A stretch of 64,000 nt of DNA from Rhodococcus erythropolis NBRC 15567. GTDB lineage: Bacteria > Actinomycetota > Actinomycetes > Mycobacteriales > Mycobacteriaceae. Position 1 is the stretch's first letter; the number at the start of each line of letters is the position of its first letter. The stretch is from the NCBI RefSeq assembly GCF_001552595.1, contig NZ_BCRM01000036.1, positions 1-64,000 on the forward strand, written 5' to 3'. The notes below the pieces were generated by a model. That model saw nothing but the letters and a program-made list of their open reading frames with translations. It did not search any database and was not told the origin of the DNA. Of this stretch, positions 56,353 through 64,000 are shown in pieces. The position numbers were made by a program, and so were the translations under genes.

Positions 56353-58089
56353 TCAGCCCGCTACCAACCGCCATCCCGACGCACGGTGGCGCTGGTTCCA
56401 GAACGCGGCGTAGTTCCCACCGGCTGCGAGCAGAACTTCGTGGGTTCCCACTTCGACGATCGAGCCGTCGTCACCGAGCACGATGATCTGGTCTGCGGCC
56501 ACGACGGTCGACAGCTTGTGCGCGATCACGAGCAGTGTGCTTTCACTGGCGAGTTCCTGCATCGCACGCTGTACATGGGCCTCGTTCTCGGGATCGAGCG
56601 CGGCCGTCGCCTCGTCGAGCAGAACGATAGGTGCGCGTTTGAGGAGTGCGCGCGCGATGGAGACCCGCTGCCGCTCTCCACCGGACAGTGCCGTCCCACC
56701 CTCACCGACGCGGGTGTCCCAACCCCGCGGAAGTCGCTCGACGATTTCCGCGACGCCCGCGATCCGAGCCACGTCGAAGACGTCATCGTCCGTGGCTTCG
56801 GGGCGACCGAGGCGGATGTTCGCGATCAACGTGTCGTCGAAGAGGTACACGTCCTGGAAAACCAAGGACAGTTGCGACATCAGATCGGCACTCGTGAGGT
56901 CCCGCACATCGACGCCGCCGACACGCACCACCCCCGAGTCGACGTCGTAGAAGCGCGAGATCAGCCGGGTGACGGTGGTTTTGCCAGACCCTGACGGACC
57001 GACCAACGCCGTCAGCGACTTCCGCGGCACCTCGAAGGAGATGTCCCGCAGCACCTGCCCACCGTCCGCGTAGCCGAAGTCGACGGCGTCGAACTGCACG
57101 GCCGTCTCCCCCGTCGGCTGCCCGCTGGTATCGGGTTCTACCAGTGGTTCCACTTCGAGGATCTCGGACATCCGACGGATTTCGTTGCGTGCCATTCTGA
57201 TTGCACCGCCGAACTCGCCGATCTCACCCAGCGGTTGGATGAACCGTGCGGTCAGGCCGAGTAGCGCGATCAACGTGACAGGGTCGATGTCGCCGCCGAG
57301 CGCGAGGAATGCACCCAGGATGATCACGGCAGAGAAGACGAATTGCAGGGCGATCCCGTTGACCACGGACCCGATCACCACGAACCACAGTTGTGAACGA
57401 CCCGCAGTGTGTTGCGCTTCGATCGCGTCGTCGAGCGGTTCGTACACCCCGTGTGTGCGTCCGAAAGCACGCAGGACCGGTTGGCAACGCGCGTACTCGA
57501 GCACTCGATTGTTCGATTCGACGGCTGCGGCATGTGCCCGATCGTCCGCCTTCGCAGTCATCGTCGAGGCAAATCTGGCTGCCGCGAACAGAATCGGAAC
57601 GCTGACCACCAGCGCCAGCCCGAGCCGCCAGTCGAAGAACAACATGCACACGACAATGGTTGCCGGGCTGGCGATTCCGGAGATGATCGGTGTCATCAGG
57701 TGCGCAGCCGCCCCCATCACCGAGATGGTGCCCTTGCTGGCAACCTGCGATACCTGGCCGAGACGGCCGGCGCCGAACCAGCCGAGCGGCAGAGTGACGA
57801 GATGATCTCCCAGGCGCAGATGCATAGTCCTCAGCAGCGTGAGGGCCGACTCGAATCCCTTCATCGCCTGCAGGTAATGCGCAATCGAACTGATCACGGC
57901 GCACACGGCCATTGCGGCGAGCCACCGAAGGAAACTGCCCCAGTCCTGATCGAACAGTGCCTGCACCGCCGGGACCAGTAGCGCCACTGCCAAACCTTGC
58001 ATCACGCCGTACAACACTGCCCACACCAAGAACTCGCGATAGCGGCCCTGATTCTGCGGGCCGAGTATCCGGAAGAGGTCGCGAATCAT
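56353..58089 (-). CDS. ABC transporter, exporter fold, second subunit (IrtB/YbtQ-like)
   Basis: 578 aa: six-helix membrane domain then an ATPase with GPSGSGKTT (Walker A), LSGGERQR (signature) and VLLDEATAALD (Walker B). The ATG overlaps the stop of its partner (ATGA), giving a heterodimer. Exporter-fold pairs of this kind (IrtAB, YbtPQ) import ferric siderophores in mycobacteria and Yersinia. The siderophore-binding protein gene at the head of this operon supports uptake. Drug export cannot be excluded from sequence. Confidence 0.82.
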   Translation of the reverse strand: MIRDLFRILGPQNQGRYREFLVWAVLYGVMQGLAVALLVPAVQALFDQDWGSFLRWLAAMAVCAVISSIAHYLQAMKGFESALTLLRTMHLRLGDHLVTLPLGWFGAGRLGQVSQVASKGTISVMGAAAHLMTPIISGIASPATIVVCMLFFDWRLGLALVVSVPILFAAARFASTMTAKADDRAHAAAVESNNRVLEYARCQPVLRAFGRTHGVYEPLDDAIEAQHTAGRSQLWFVVIGSVVNGIALQFVFSAVIILGAFLALGGDIDPVTLIALLGLTARFIQPLGEIGEFGGAIRMARNEIRRMSEILEVEPLVEPDTSGQPTGETAVQFDAVDFGYADGGQVLRDISFEVPRKSLTALVGPSGSGKTTVTRLISRFYDVDSGVVRVGGVDVRDLTSADLMSQLSLVFQDVYLFDDTLIANIRLGRPEATDDDVFDVARIAGVAEIVERLPRGWDTRVGEGGTALSGGERQRVSIARALLKRAPIVLLDEATAALDPENEAHVQRAMQELASESTLLVIAHKLSTVVAADQIIVLGDDGSIVEVGTHEVLLAAGGNYAAFWNQRHRASGWRLVAG

Positions 58090-59951
58090 GAGTTGGCCTT
58101 TCCTGCTGCGTCAGACGTACCAGCGATGCTGTCGGCCCGACTGTGACTCGCCCACATCCGGGCATAGGTTGAACCACTCGCCACAAGCTGATCGTGTGTG
58201 CCCTTCTCCACGATCCGTCCGGCGTCGAGAACCACGATCTGATCGGCGCTCACGATCGAAGCCAACCGGTGCGCGATCACCAGCACGGTGCGCCCCACCG
58301 TCAAGCGCGACAACGCCTCCTGGATATCGGCTTCGGACTCCGGATCGGCGAAAGCGGTTGCTTCGTCGAGCACGAGAACAGGAGTGTCCGCGAGAATCGC
58401 ACGCGCAATGGAGACCCTTTGGGCTTCACCACCCGAGAATCTGGCGTCGACCCCGACCACGGAGTCGTAGCCTCTCGGGAGCGCTTCGATTCGGTTGTCG
58501 ATCTGCGCGGCTGCGGCAGCGGCCTTCACCTCGGCCGAAGTCGCCTGCGGTCGGGCAAGCCGAATGTTGTCGAGCACGGTCGCTTCGACCAGCTGCACGT
58601 CCTGCAGAACGAATCCGACGTGGCGGTACAGCTCGTCGGTCGCCACGTCCCTGACGTCGACACCACCGATGGCCACCGATCCGGCACGCACGTCGTGGAA
58701 CCTCGGAACCAGCGTTGCCAGCGTCGACTTACCCGAACCCGAAGGTCCGACCAACGCCGTCACAGTGCCCTCCGGCAGCGTCAGATCGATGTCGGTCAGA
58801 ACGTCGGCGCCGTCGTCGTAGGCGAAAGAAACTCCGGAGAATCGAACTTCATTCCCCGCGGGACTTTTCGGATGATCGGTTTCCGGCAGCGCCTCGGTCG
58901 AGAACAGCGCAATCAGTCGCGCCGCAGCGGCGGCTGCCTCTCGGCGAGCCTGCATACCGAAACCGATGGTCGTCACCGACACCGGAATCACCATCGCGAC
59001 AAGAGAACTGGTCAGCACATCGATGGGTGACACCCATCCGGAGTGGACGAACCACGAGCCGAGGCCAAGGTTGACCACCAGCACTACCGGTGCGCTCAAT
59101 GCAATCGAGGCCAGCGCCTCGGTCCGGAGCATCGGGCGAACCCAGCCCTCGTACGAGAGTGCAAATGCCTTGGCGGCGTCGCGGTACCGGGAGTGTGACT
59201 GCTTGTCCTGACCGAAGGTCTTGACCACTGCGATACCGGTGACGAACTCGACGATGGTGTTGCTGATGGCCGCGATGCCCTCATTCATCCGGCTCATCTT
59301 GACGGCCATGTCCTTGGTCATCGTCGCGTAGGCGATCATGTAGATCGGGAGCGTGGCAATCGCGACCAATCCCAGACGCCAGTCGATCGAGATCACGTAG
59401 CCGAGTCCGACGAGCGGCACTGCGATGGCTCCGGTGGTCTCGACGGCGCTGTGCGCAACCAGGTAATGGAGATCGGAGATGTCGTTCTGCGCGGCTTTGC
59501 GCACGGTTCCGGACGTGTGGGAGGTGAACCAGCCCAGGGGAAGTCGACCGAGAGTCGCTGCGATTCGACGCCGCAGCACCGCCTGCAGATTCACATCGGC
59601 GAAGTGCGTCACGATCAACGCACCGCCTCCGAAGAACGCACGCATACCCAGACCGAAGACGACCACCCACACGATCGTCCAGACACGGGACGAGTCGACG
59701 TCACCGCCCACGATCAGCGTCTTACCCAGTTCGGCGATGGCCACGTACGGCACGATGGCGGCGACCGCGGCGATCACCTGCATCACCATCGCGATGGTGG
59801 TCCGCGTGCGCACTGGAGCAAGGAGTTCGCGAAGCGCGCTCTTGTGCTCCGCCGCTTCAGCTTTGGCTTGCGAGGCTTCGGCCGCCGCTCCTTGTGATAC
59901 GTCGGCCTCTTCAGATGAAATGTCTGCTTTCGTGGCCTGTGTCGTCGTCAT
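58086..59951 (-). CDS. ABC transporter, exporter fold, first subunit (IrtA/YbtP-like)
   Basis: 621 aa from ATG 59951, overlapping the binding-protein stop by ATGA. A charged, Ala-rich cytoplasmic N-terminus of about 45 residues precedes the membrane domain. The ATPase has GPSGSGKST, FSGGEAQR and VLVLDEATAFAD. It lacks the siderophore-interacting (SIP) reductase domain of M. tuberculosis IrtA, so iron release would need a separate reductase. With the next gene it forms the heterodimeric importer. Confidence 0.82.
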   Translation of the reverse strand: MTTTQATKADISSEEADVSQGAAAEASQAKAEAAEHKSALRELLAPVRTRTTIAMVMQVIAAVAAIVPYVAIAELGKTLIVGGDVDSSRVWTIVWVVVFGLGMRAFFGGGALIVTHFADVNLQAVLRRRIAATLGRLPLGWFTSHTSGTVRKAAQNDISDLHYLVAHSAVETTGAIAVPLVGLGYVISIDWRLGLVAIATLPIYMIAYATMTKDMAVKMSRMNEGIAAISNTIVEFVTGIAVVKTFGQDKQSHSRYRDAAKAFALSYEGWVRPMLRTEALASIALSAPVVLVVNLGLGSWFVHSGWVSPIDVLTSSLVAMVIPVSVTTIGFGMQARREAAAAAARLIALFSTEALPETDHPKSPAGNEVRFSGVSFAYDDGADVLTDIDLTLPEGTVTALVGPSGSGKSTLATLVPRFHDVRAGSVAIGGVDVRDVATDELYRHVGFVLQDVQLVEATVLDNIRLARPQATSAEVKAAAAAAQIDNRIEALPRGYDSVVGVDARFSGGEAQRVSIARAILADTPVLVLDEATAFADPESEADIQEALSRLTVGRTVLVIAHRLASIVSADQIVVLDAGRIVEKGTHDQLVASGSTYARMWASHSRADSIAGTSDAAGKANS

Positions 59952-60817
59952 TTCGAGAACGCCTTCCATCGGGTAACTGCGTCGGCGTCGGATGCGATGC
60001 GTCCTTGGAGCTCCGCGCCGGTGAGTGTGCGATCGGCAAGTGCCTCGAGGTCTTCGAGGATCCAGTAGACCGCGAAGGGATAACTGCCGAACCAGAGTTC
60101 GCCGCTGACGTCTGCCGTGCGCCCGGCCTGCACCGCAGGGATCTCGTTGAACAACGGATTTGCGTGTACCAGTGCGCCGCCGTAGATGTTTCCCGAGGTC
60201 ACGACCATCGCGTCCGCCGCGTGCTGCCCGACCTCCTCTCCCGACACCGAAGACGTGGCGACACCTGTGTTCGGTCCGATCTTCGCGTCGAGTTCGGCTT
60301 GTGGACGCCTGAAACCGGCTTCCTCGATGATCGAGGACATCGGCGACTGTGGGATGACGGTGTAGATGCCGCCGGAGAATCCCACCAGCACGGACAACGT
60401 CTGCGGTTGCGCCTCGACCGTTCCGGATCCTTCGGCAAATTTGGTCTCGAGCCTCGACACGATTTCGCGAGCTTCGGACTCTCGACCCAGTGCAGTCGCC
60501 GCGGTATTCAGAACTTCGCGCCACGGCGCCGCATAGGCGAGCACCGTCGTCGGGGCAATCTCGTTGGCCTGAGCCGTGATCGACGTCAGCGACCCGACGT
60601 CACTGAGCAGGATTCTGTCAGGATCGATTGCTGCGATCTGTTCGACGTCGGGTGACTCGAAGAACGTCGGTTTGTCGACGACCTCTATGCCCTCGCTCTG
60701 CAAGATCTCCTTCGCCGCCTGTGATTGCAGGGTGGCAAAGACCGTATCGGGCTTGACCCCAAGTGTGAGCGCGTTGAGTGCTGCGAACTCGTCCAGTGCG
60801 CCCCACTGCTGCCGCAT
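59948..60817 (-). CDS. Siderophore-binding protein lacking its N-terminus and export signal
   Basis: 289 aa from ATG 60817 with AGAGAAGG directly upstream; a stop codon lies five codons further up, so nothing in frame is missed. The body is a class III (FecB/FhuD-type) iron-siderophore binding fold, with VEQIAAIDPDRILLSDVG and SSIIEEAGFRRP. The family normally begins with a lipoprotein signal and a strand before ALDEFAALNALTLG; here that motif starts at residue 7. The protein therefore has no signal peptide or lipobox and should stay in the cytoplasm, or the gene is a relic. It leads the ABC operon. Confidence 0.75.
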   Translation of the reverse strand: MRQQWGALDEFAALNALTLGVKPDTVFATLQSQAAKEILQSEGIEVVDKPTFFESPDVEQIAAIDPDRILLSDVGSLTSITAQANEIAPTTVLAYAAPWREVLNTAATALGRESEAREIVSRLETKFAEGSGTVEAQPQTLSVLVGFSGGIYTVIPQSPMSSIIEEAGFRRPQAELDAKIGPNTGVATSSVSGEEVGQHAADAMVVTSGNIYGGALVHANPLFNEIPAVQAGRTADVSGELWFGSYPFAVYWILEDLEALADRTLTGAELQGRIASDADAVTRWKAFSK

Positions 60818-60872
60818 CCTTCTCTCCCTGCTTTAGTTACACACTGTCTCGATTAGGGGAGCCTACAATAAC

Positions 60873-62255
60873 TCAAGCCGTTTGTGCAGCCCTCGTCACC
60901 GGAAGTGCAAACGCCGGCAGACACGCGACAACACTGATGACTGCGCCCATCACGAACGCCGCCCCGAACGAATCACCGGAAATACCGATCGCCAGGACTG
61001 CTGTGGTCACCGGCGCACCCACCGCCGATCCCACGGTCCTGATCACGCTGTTGACACCACTGGCCGCTGCCATCTCCGATGGCGGGACGATCGAAGCAAC
61101 CAACAGAGCACAGACCGCGAACCCCACGCCGTTCCCCAACCCGACGAGGGAGAAGAACAGCACGATCGCAACCACCGAACTCGGCCAGATTGCAAGTCCG
61201 ATCGCGCCCGTCGCCATGAGTGCCAGCGCTGTCACCGCCGGTACTCGCGGCCCGTATCGCCGCGCGAGAGCCGGCGTCAAACGCCCGCCGAGAAAGACGA
61301 GTACAGCGGCAGGCAAGAGCGCCAACCCGGTCTGCACGACAGTGAATCCGCTTCCGTACGTGGACGTGTCCGGCGCCTGGAGGATCCGCGGCAGGCAGAG
61401 GTAGAAGATGTACGGCACGAATCCAAACACCAGAGTGAGTGCGCTGGTGATCATCATCGGCTTGTCCCGAAAGACTCGCATGTCGACAATCGGCGCGTCG
61501 TGGCGGGAATCGACGGCAATCAGTGTCGCGAACGAAACGAACGCGATCACAACCAGACCCCAGAATCCGAGCGACAGAACTCCCCAGTCGGAGGCTTTGG
61601 TGATCGCCAGGAGCAGGCTCACCAATCCGAACGCCAGTGCTCCGGCACCGGCCCAGTCCGTCGGCATACCCGGCCGGCGATGCGAACCCGGAACCACGGC
61701 CACCACCGCGACCAATGCGAGCACGATCAAGATCCCGGTGATCACGAACAACCACTGCCAACTGAGGTACTCGAGAATGACACCGCCGATCACCAGTGCA
61801 CTTCCGGCACCGATTCCCAAAGTCCCAGCGAGCCAACCTATCCCCGAAGACAACTCGGGGCCCACTACCGTTCTCCGCAGCACAGCCATCGCGAGCGGGA
61901 AGCTCGCCATACTCACTCCCTGGACGGCCCGAACGACGAGCAGCACCCCGATGTTCGGCGCTGCCGCGGCGGCGAATGTGGCGAGGGCAAAGATGATCAG
62001 AACGATCACCAGAACTCGCTTGTCGCCGAACCGGTCACCCATTGCCCCGACGATCGGAGCCATCACCGCGGCCGCCAACAGATAGGACGTAAGAATCCAC
62101 CCGGTCACCGCCACGGACGTGTCGAAATGCTCACCCAACACCGGCAACGCCGGTACCAGCATCGTCTGCATGAGCGAGTAGACGAGTACCGCTCCAGCCA
62201 GGGCTGCGATCACCCGGCTCCCGGATCGCGTGGGCGCCTCTGCCAAGGTCGTCAT
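60873..62255 (-). CDS. MFS transporter, DHA2-type multidrug exporter-like
   Basis: 460 aa from ATG 62255 with GGAGGAAGG upstream. About 14 helices, motif A as GAMGDRFGDKRVL, and a motif C-like GWLAGTLGIGAGSALVIGG. It probably exports a drug or natural product with protons. The divergent TetR gene and the perfect dyad between them indicate substrate-induced control. Its 3' end abuts the truncated binding-protein gene, and siderophore export is one possible role. Confidence 0.85.
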   Translation of the reverse strand: MTTLAEAPTRSGSRVIAALAGAVLVYSLMQTMLVPALPVLGEHFDTSVAVTGWILTSYLLAAAVMAPIVGAMGDRFGDKRVLVIVLIIFALATFAAAAAPNIGVLLVVRAVQGVSMASFPLAMAVLRRTVVGPELSSGIGWLAGTLGIGAGSALVIGGVILEYLSWQWLFVITGILIVLALVAVVAVVPGSHRRPGMPTDWAGAGALAFGLVSLLLAITKASDWGVLSLGFWGLVVIAFVSFATLIAVDSRHDAPIVDMRVFRDKPMMITSALTLVFGFVPYIFYLCLPRILQAPDTSTYGSGFTVVQTGLALLPAAVLVFLGGRLTPALARRYGPRVPAVTALALMATGAIGLAIWPSSVVAIVLFFSLVGLGNGVGFAVCALLVASIVPPSEMAAASGVNSVIRTVGSAVGAPVTTAVLAIGISGDSFGAAFVMGAVISVVACLPAFALPVTRAAQTA

Positions 62256-62281
62256 CGACACCTTCCTCCAATCATGAATCG

Positions 62282-62309
62282 AATCGGAACGGAACACTCC
62301 GTTCCGATT
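62282..62309. promoter_or_regulatory. Perfect dyad operator between MFS and TetR genes
   Basis: Arms AATCGGAACGG and CCGTTCCGATT are exact inverted repeats of 11 bp around a 6-bp centre. It sits 27 bp before the MFS start and 30 bp before the TetR start, the usual place for a TetR operator that controls both genes. Confidence 0.8.
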
Positions 62310-62339
62310 GAGTAAACCATGCATTGCTAGCCTGTGGGA

Positions 62340-62978
62340 ATGGCGAAAGAGAATGCGAGCCTCCCCGGACGCGCCCGAGAAGCCGCAGACAACGACGTCA
62401 CCGTGCTGCGAGCGGCGCGCGAGATTTTTGCCGAACAGGGTTGGAATGCACCGGTATCGGCGATTGCCGCACGGGCCGGAGTGGGCGTCGGCAGCATCTA
62501 TCGCCGATACCGAGGCAAGGAGGAACTGGCGCAATCCCTGCGCGTCTGGGCGATCGATCACCTCGCCACCCTTGCCCGAGAGTGCGTGAGCACCGCGAAA
62601 ACCGATGAAGCCGTATTGAAGACGTTCTTCTCGCGATATCTCACCGAATCGGTGGGACCGCTCATTCCGGTCCTCGGAGGCAGGTTGCCTGAACACGCCG
62701 AAGTCACTCGTGCCGCCGAAGAATTGGAGGACGCACTGCAATCCATGGTCGACGTCTGCATCGACGCTCACGAAGTCCCGCCCGGCTTCACTGCTGCAGA
62801 CGTCATGCTCATGACAGTGCATCTGCGGCCGACTCTGCCGATCGATGGCGATCGAGCCACCGAAATACACACGCGTTATCTCGATTTCATGCTCGACGGA
62901 CTTCGTGGCGGAACACCTCAACCGTCGATCACTCCCCCATCCTGGAGCGAATGGCTTCAGATGTGGCAGGGCACCTGA
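62340..62978 (+). CDS. TetR-family repressor of the divergent MFS gene
   Basis: 212 aa from ATG 62340 (GTG 62334 possible; no ribosome site, perhaps leaderless). Helix-turn-helix: VSAIAARAGVGVGSIYRRYRGKEELAQSLRVW. The C-terminal domain is of the SACE-7040-like type seen in other TetR proteins, as far as I can judge. Together with the dyad it forms a standard repressor/efflux module. Confidence 0.88.
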   Translation: MAKENASLPGRAREAADNDVTVLRAAREIFAEQGWNAPVSAIAARAGVGVGSIYRRYRGKEELAQSLRVWAIDHLATLARECVSTAKTDEAVLKTFFSRYLTESVGPLIPVLGGRLPEHAEVTRAAEELEDALQSMVDVCIDAHEVPPGFTAADVMLMTVHLRPTLPIDGDRATEIHTRYLDFMLDGLRGGTPQPSITPPSWSEWLQMWQGT

Positions 62979-63002
62979 CCCGGAGAACACCTGAACGGAA
63001 CA

Positions 63003-63021
63003 TCAGGTTAGGCTTACCTAG
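63003..63021. promoter_or_regulatory. IdeR/DtxR iron box
   Basis: TCAGGTTAGGCTTACCTAG matches the 19-bp consensus for IdeR/DtxR at 16 positions. It is centred about 38 bp upstream of the lipoprotein start, so the gene should be repressed by iron-loaded IdeR. Confidence 0.85.
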
Positions 63022-63049
63022 CTTAGTTCGCCATGTTCGGAAGGTTTTC

Positions 63050-64000
63050 ATGAAACTCACCCGCCGGTTCGCCGGATTCGCCGCACTACCCGCCGTCGCC
63101 GCACTCCTACTCACCGGTTGCGGAAGTAGCGACGCATCACCTTCTACCGAGACCAGATCTGCCGACCAGTCCTGGAGTTACACAACGGGATACGGAAACA
63201 CGATCACCCTCGATCACGCCCCGAAGCGGATCGTCGTCGACGCGTATTCCGCTGCTGCGCTGTGGGACTACGGTATTCGGCCGGTCGGCATCTTCGGTTA
63301 CGGCGTCGGCAATCCCGACGTCACCGATCATGCCGACGAGTCGACCATGACGGTCGTCGGCCGTGAAGGCGAACTCAGCGCGGAAGCACTTGCGGCACTG
63401 GACCCCGACCTCGTCATCGGGTACGGCAACAGCGACGACCCGACGCGATGGACTTGGTGGGACGAGCCGATGGGCAACACCGTCAACAATGTTGCACCGT
63501 TTGTCGGCGTCAAGTTCTCCGGAGCCTCGACACCGGACGTGTTGAGCGAATACGCCTCACTCGCCGAAGCTCTCGGCGGGAACACCGACACAGCCGCAGC
63601 ACGCGAGGGCAAGGAAGCATTCGAATCCGGTGCAGAGCGCATCCGAACTGCCGCGGGCAAGGTCGACGACATCGAAGTCCTCGCCCTGAACGGTGACAGC
63701 TCCGAGTTGTACGCAGGCACAACGGCGCTCGCCCAGTTCGGTTATCTGAAAGAACTCGGTGTGAAGTTCACCGGACCGGGAGGCGACAAAGGCTGGGCCG
63801 ACCTCAGCTGGGAGCAGGTCCCGGATTACCCGGCGGACATCGTGTTCCAGTTCGCGAAGTCGGCAGAAGCATTCGCAGCATCACCCGTGTTCGTCAAGCT
63901 GCCCGCGGTGACCGCGAACCAGGTGATCGACTTCGACGACAAGCGTCCCAACACCTACGCCAATTACGGCGCCTGGTTCGAGCAGGTTGCACAACTACTC
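63050..64000 (+). CDS. Iron-siderophore-binding lipoprotein (cut by window edge)
   Basis: First 317 codons, open at the window end. ATG 63050 has GGAAGG 5 nt upstream. A lipoprotein signal with lipobox LLTGC (Cys at about 26) is followed by a FecB-type domain: TGYGNTITLDHAPKRIVVDAYSAAALWDYGI, DPDLVIGYGNSD, and the later ADIVFQF. It captures a ferric siderophore for an ABC importer, whose permease genes probably lie just beyond the window. An IdeR box controls it. In contrast to the binding protein at 59948 it has an intact export signal. Confidence 0.9.
   Translation, partial: MKLTRRFAGFAALPAVAALLLTGCGSSDASPSTETRSADQSWSYTTGYGNTITLDHAPKRIVVDAYSAAALWDYGIRPVGIFGYGVGNPDVTDHADESTMTVVGREGELSAEALAALDPDLVIGYGNSDDPTRWTWWDEPMGNTVNNVAPFVGVKFSGASTPDVLSEYASLAEALGGNTDTAAAREGKEAFESGAERIRTAAGKVDDIEVLALNGDSSELYAGTTALAQFGYLKELGVKFTGPGGDKGWADLSWEQVPDYPADIVFQFAKSAEAFAASPVFVKLPAVTANQVIDFDDKRPNTYANYGAWFEQVAQLL

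Noticed and set aside
60882..62315. 477-codon open frame on the plus strand opposite the MFS gene
   Set aside because: Extremely Arg/His/Gln/Asp-rich composition typical of an antisense shadow; the MFS frame has clear helices and a ribosome site.
1..64000. CRISPR arrays, insertion sequences, prophage genes or integrases
   Set aside because: No regularly spaced repeats, no transposase or integrase motifs and no paired terminal repeats were seen. The DUF222/HNH gene alone does not make a mobile element.

Overview
The window is high-GC actinobacterial DNA, most likely from a Rhodococcus of the erythropolis/qingshengii type. The pointers are a complete ergothioneine operon (egtABCD), GTG/TTG and apparently leaderless starts, an IdeR-type iron box, a DUF222/HNH (13E12-type) gene, and a housekeeping backbone (mazG, mfd, TetR, glmU, prs, rplY, pth, acyl-AMP ligase) that matches in order and relative orientation what I recall of the M. 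tuberculosis Rv1013-Rv1021 region. The genus call is inference; nothing was searched.

1-16.4 kb is an exopolysaccharide locus of the Wzx/Wzy type. A minus-strand operon with ATGA overlaps encodes a flippase, a polymerase, an SGNH hydrolase, and two Wzz-like proteins with degenerate ATPase domains; a GH71/99-like glycosidase cut by the window edge follows. A condensation-fold acyltransferase gene lies upstream. A divergent plus-strand operon encodes a WcaI-like glycosyltransferase, GDP-fucose synthesis (gmd, fcl), a WcaF-like acetyltransferase, a GT4 enzyme and a YdcF-like protein. A priming glycosylphosphotransferase closes the locus. The product is predicted to be a fucose-containing, acylated polysaccharide.

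16.4-29.2 kb: the conserved mazG-mfd pair is separated from its usual TetR/glmU neighbours by an inserted, fully overlapping six-gene operon (27404 down to 21009). It encodes holo-ACP synthase, carrier protein, acyl-CoA dehydrogenase-like protein, amino acid:[carrier protein] ligase (a seryl-tRNA-synthetase relative), DUF1839 protein and a GH2 beta-mannosidase-like protein, and is followed upstream by a gamma-butyrolactone-receptor-like TetR gene. This is the best candidate for an undescribed system: a ribosome- and NRPS-independent aminoacyl-thioester pathway that may decorate a glycan.

A 21-bp imperfect palindrome (AAACAnAC-N5-GTnTGTTT) recurs upstream of the flippase operon, the priming transferase gene, this carrier-protein operon and, as a tandem pair, an unknown Ser/Asn-rich protein gene at 53.8 kb; a weaker copy precedes the glycosyltransferase operon. 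It resembles the targets of ScbR/ArpA-type receptors, so the local receptor-like TetR may join polysaccharide and carrier-protein genes in one signal-controlled regulon.

29.3-55.6 kb holds tRNA-Gln, glmU, prs, an SLC13-type permease plus cyclase-family gene, a PQQ sugar dehydrogenase-like gene, the HNH gene, egtABCD with an amino acid permease and an EgtE-like gene, a flavoprotein with its GAF regulator, rplY, pth, an acyl-AMP ligase, prfC, pnuC, pdxH and an NTF2-like gene. 55.7-64 kb is mainly iron and efflux: a TetR gene, an IrtAB/YbtPQ-like ABC pair with an N-terminally truncated siderophore-binding protein, an MFS exporter with a divergent TetR and perfect operator, and a siderophore-binding lipoprotein behind an IdeR box, running off the end.
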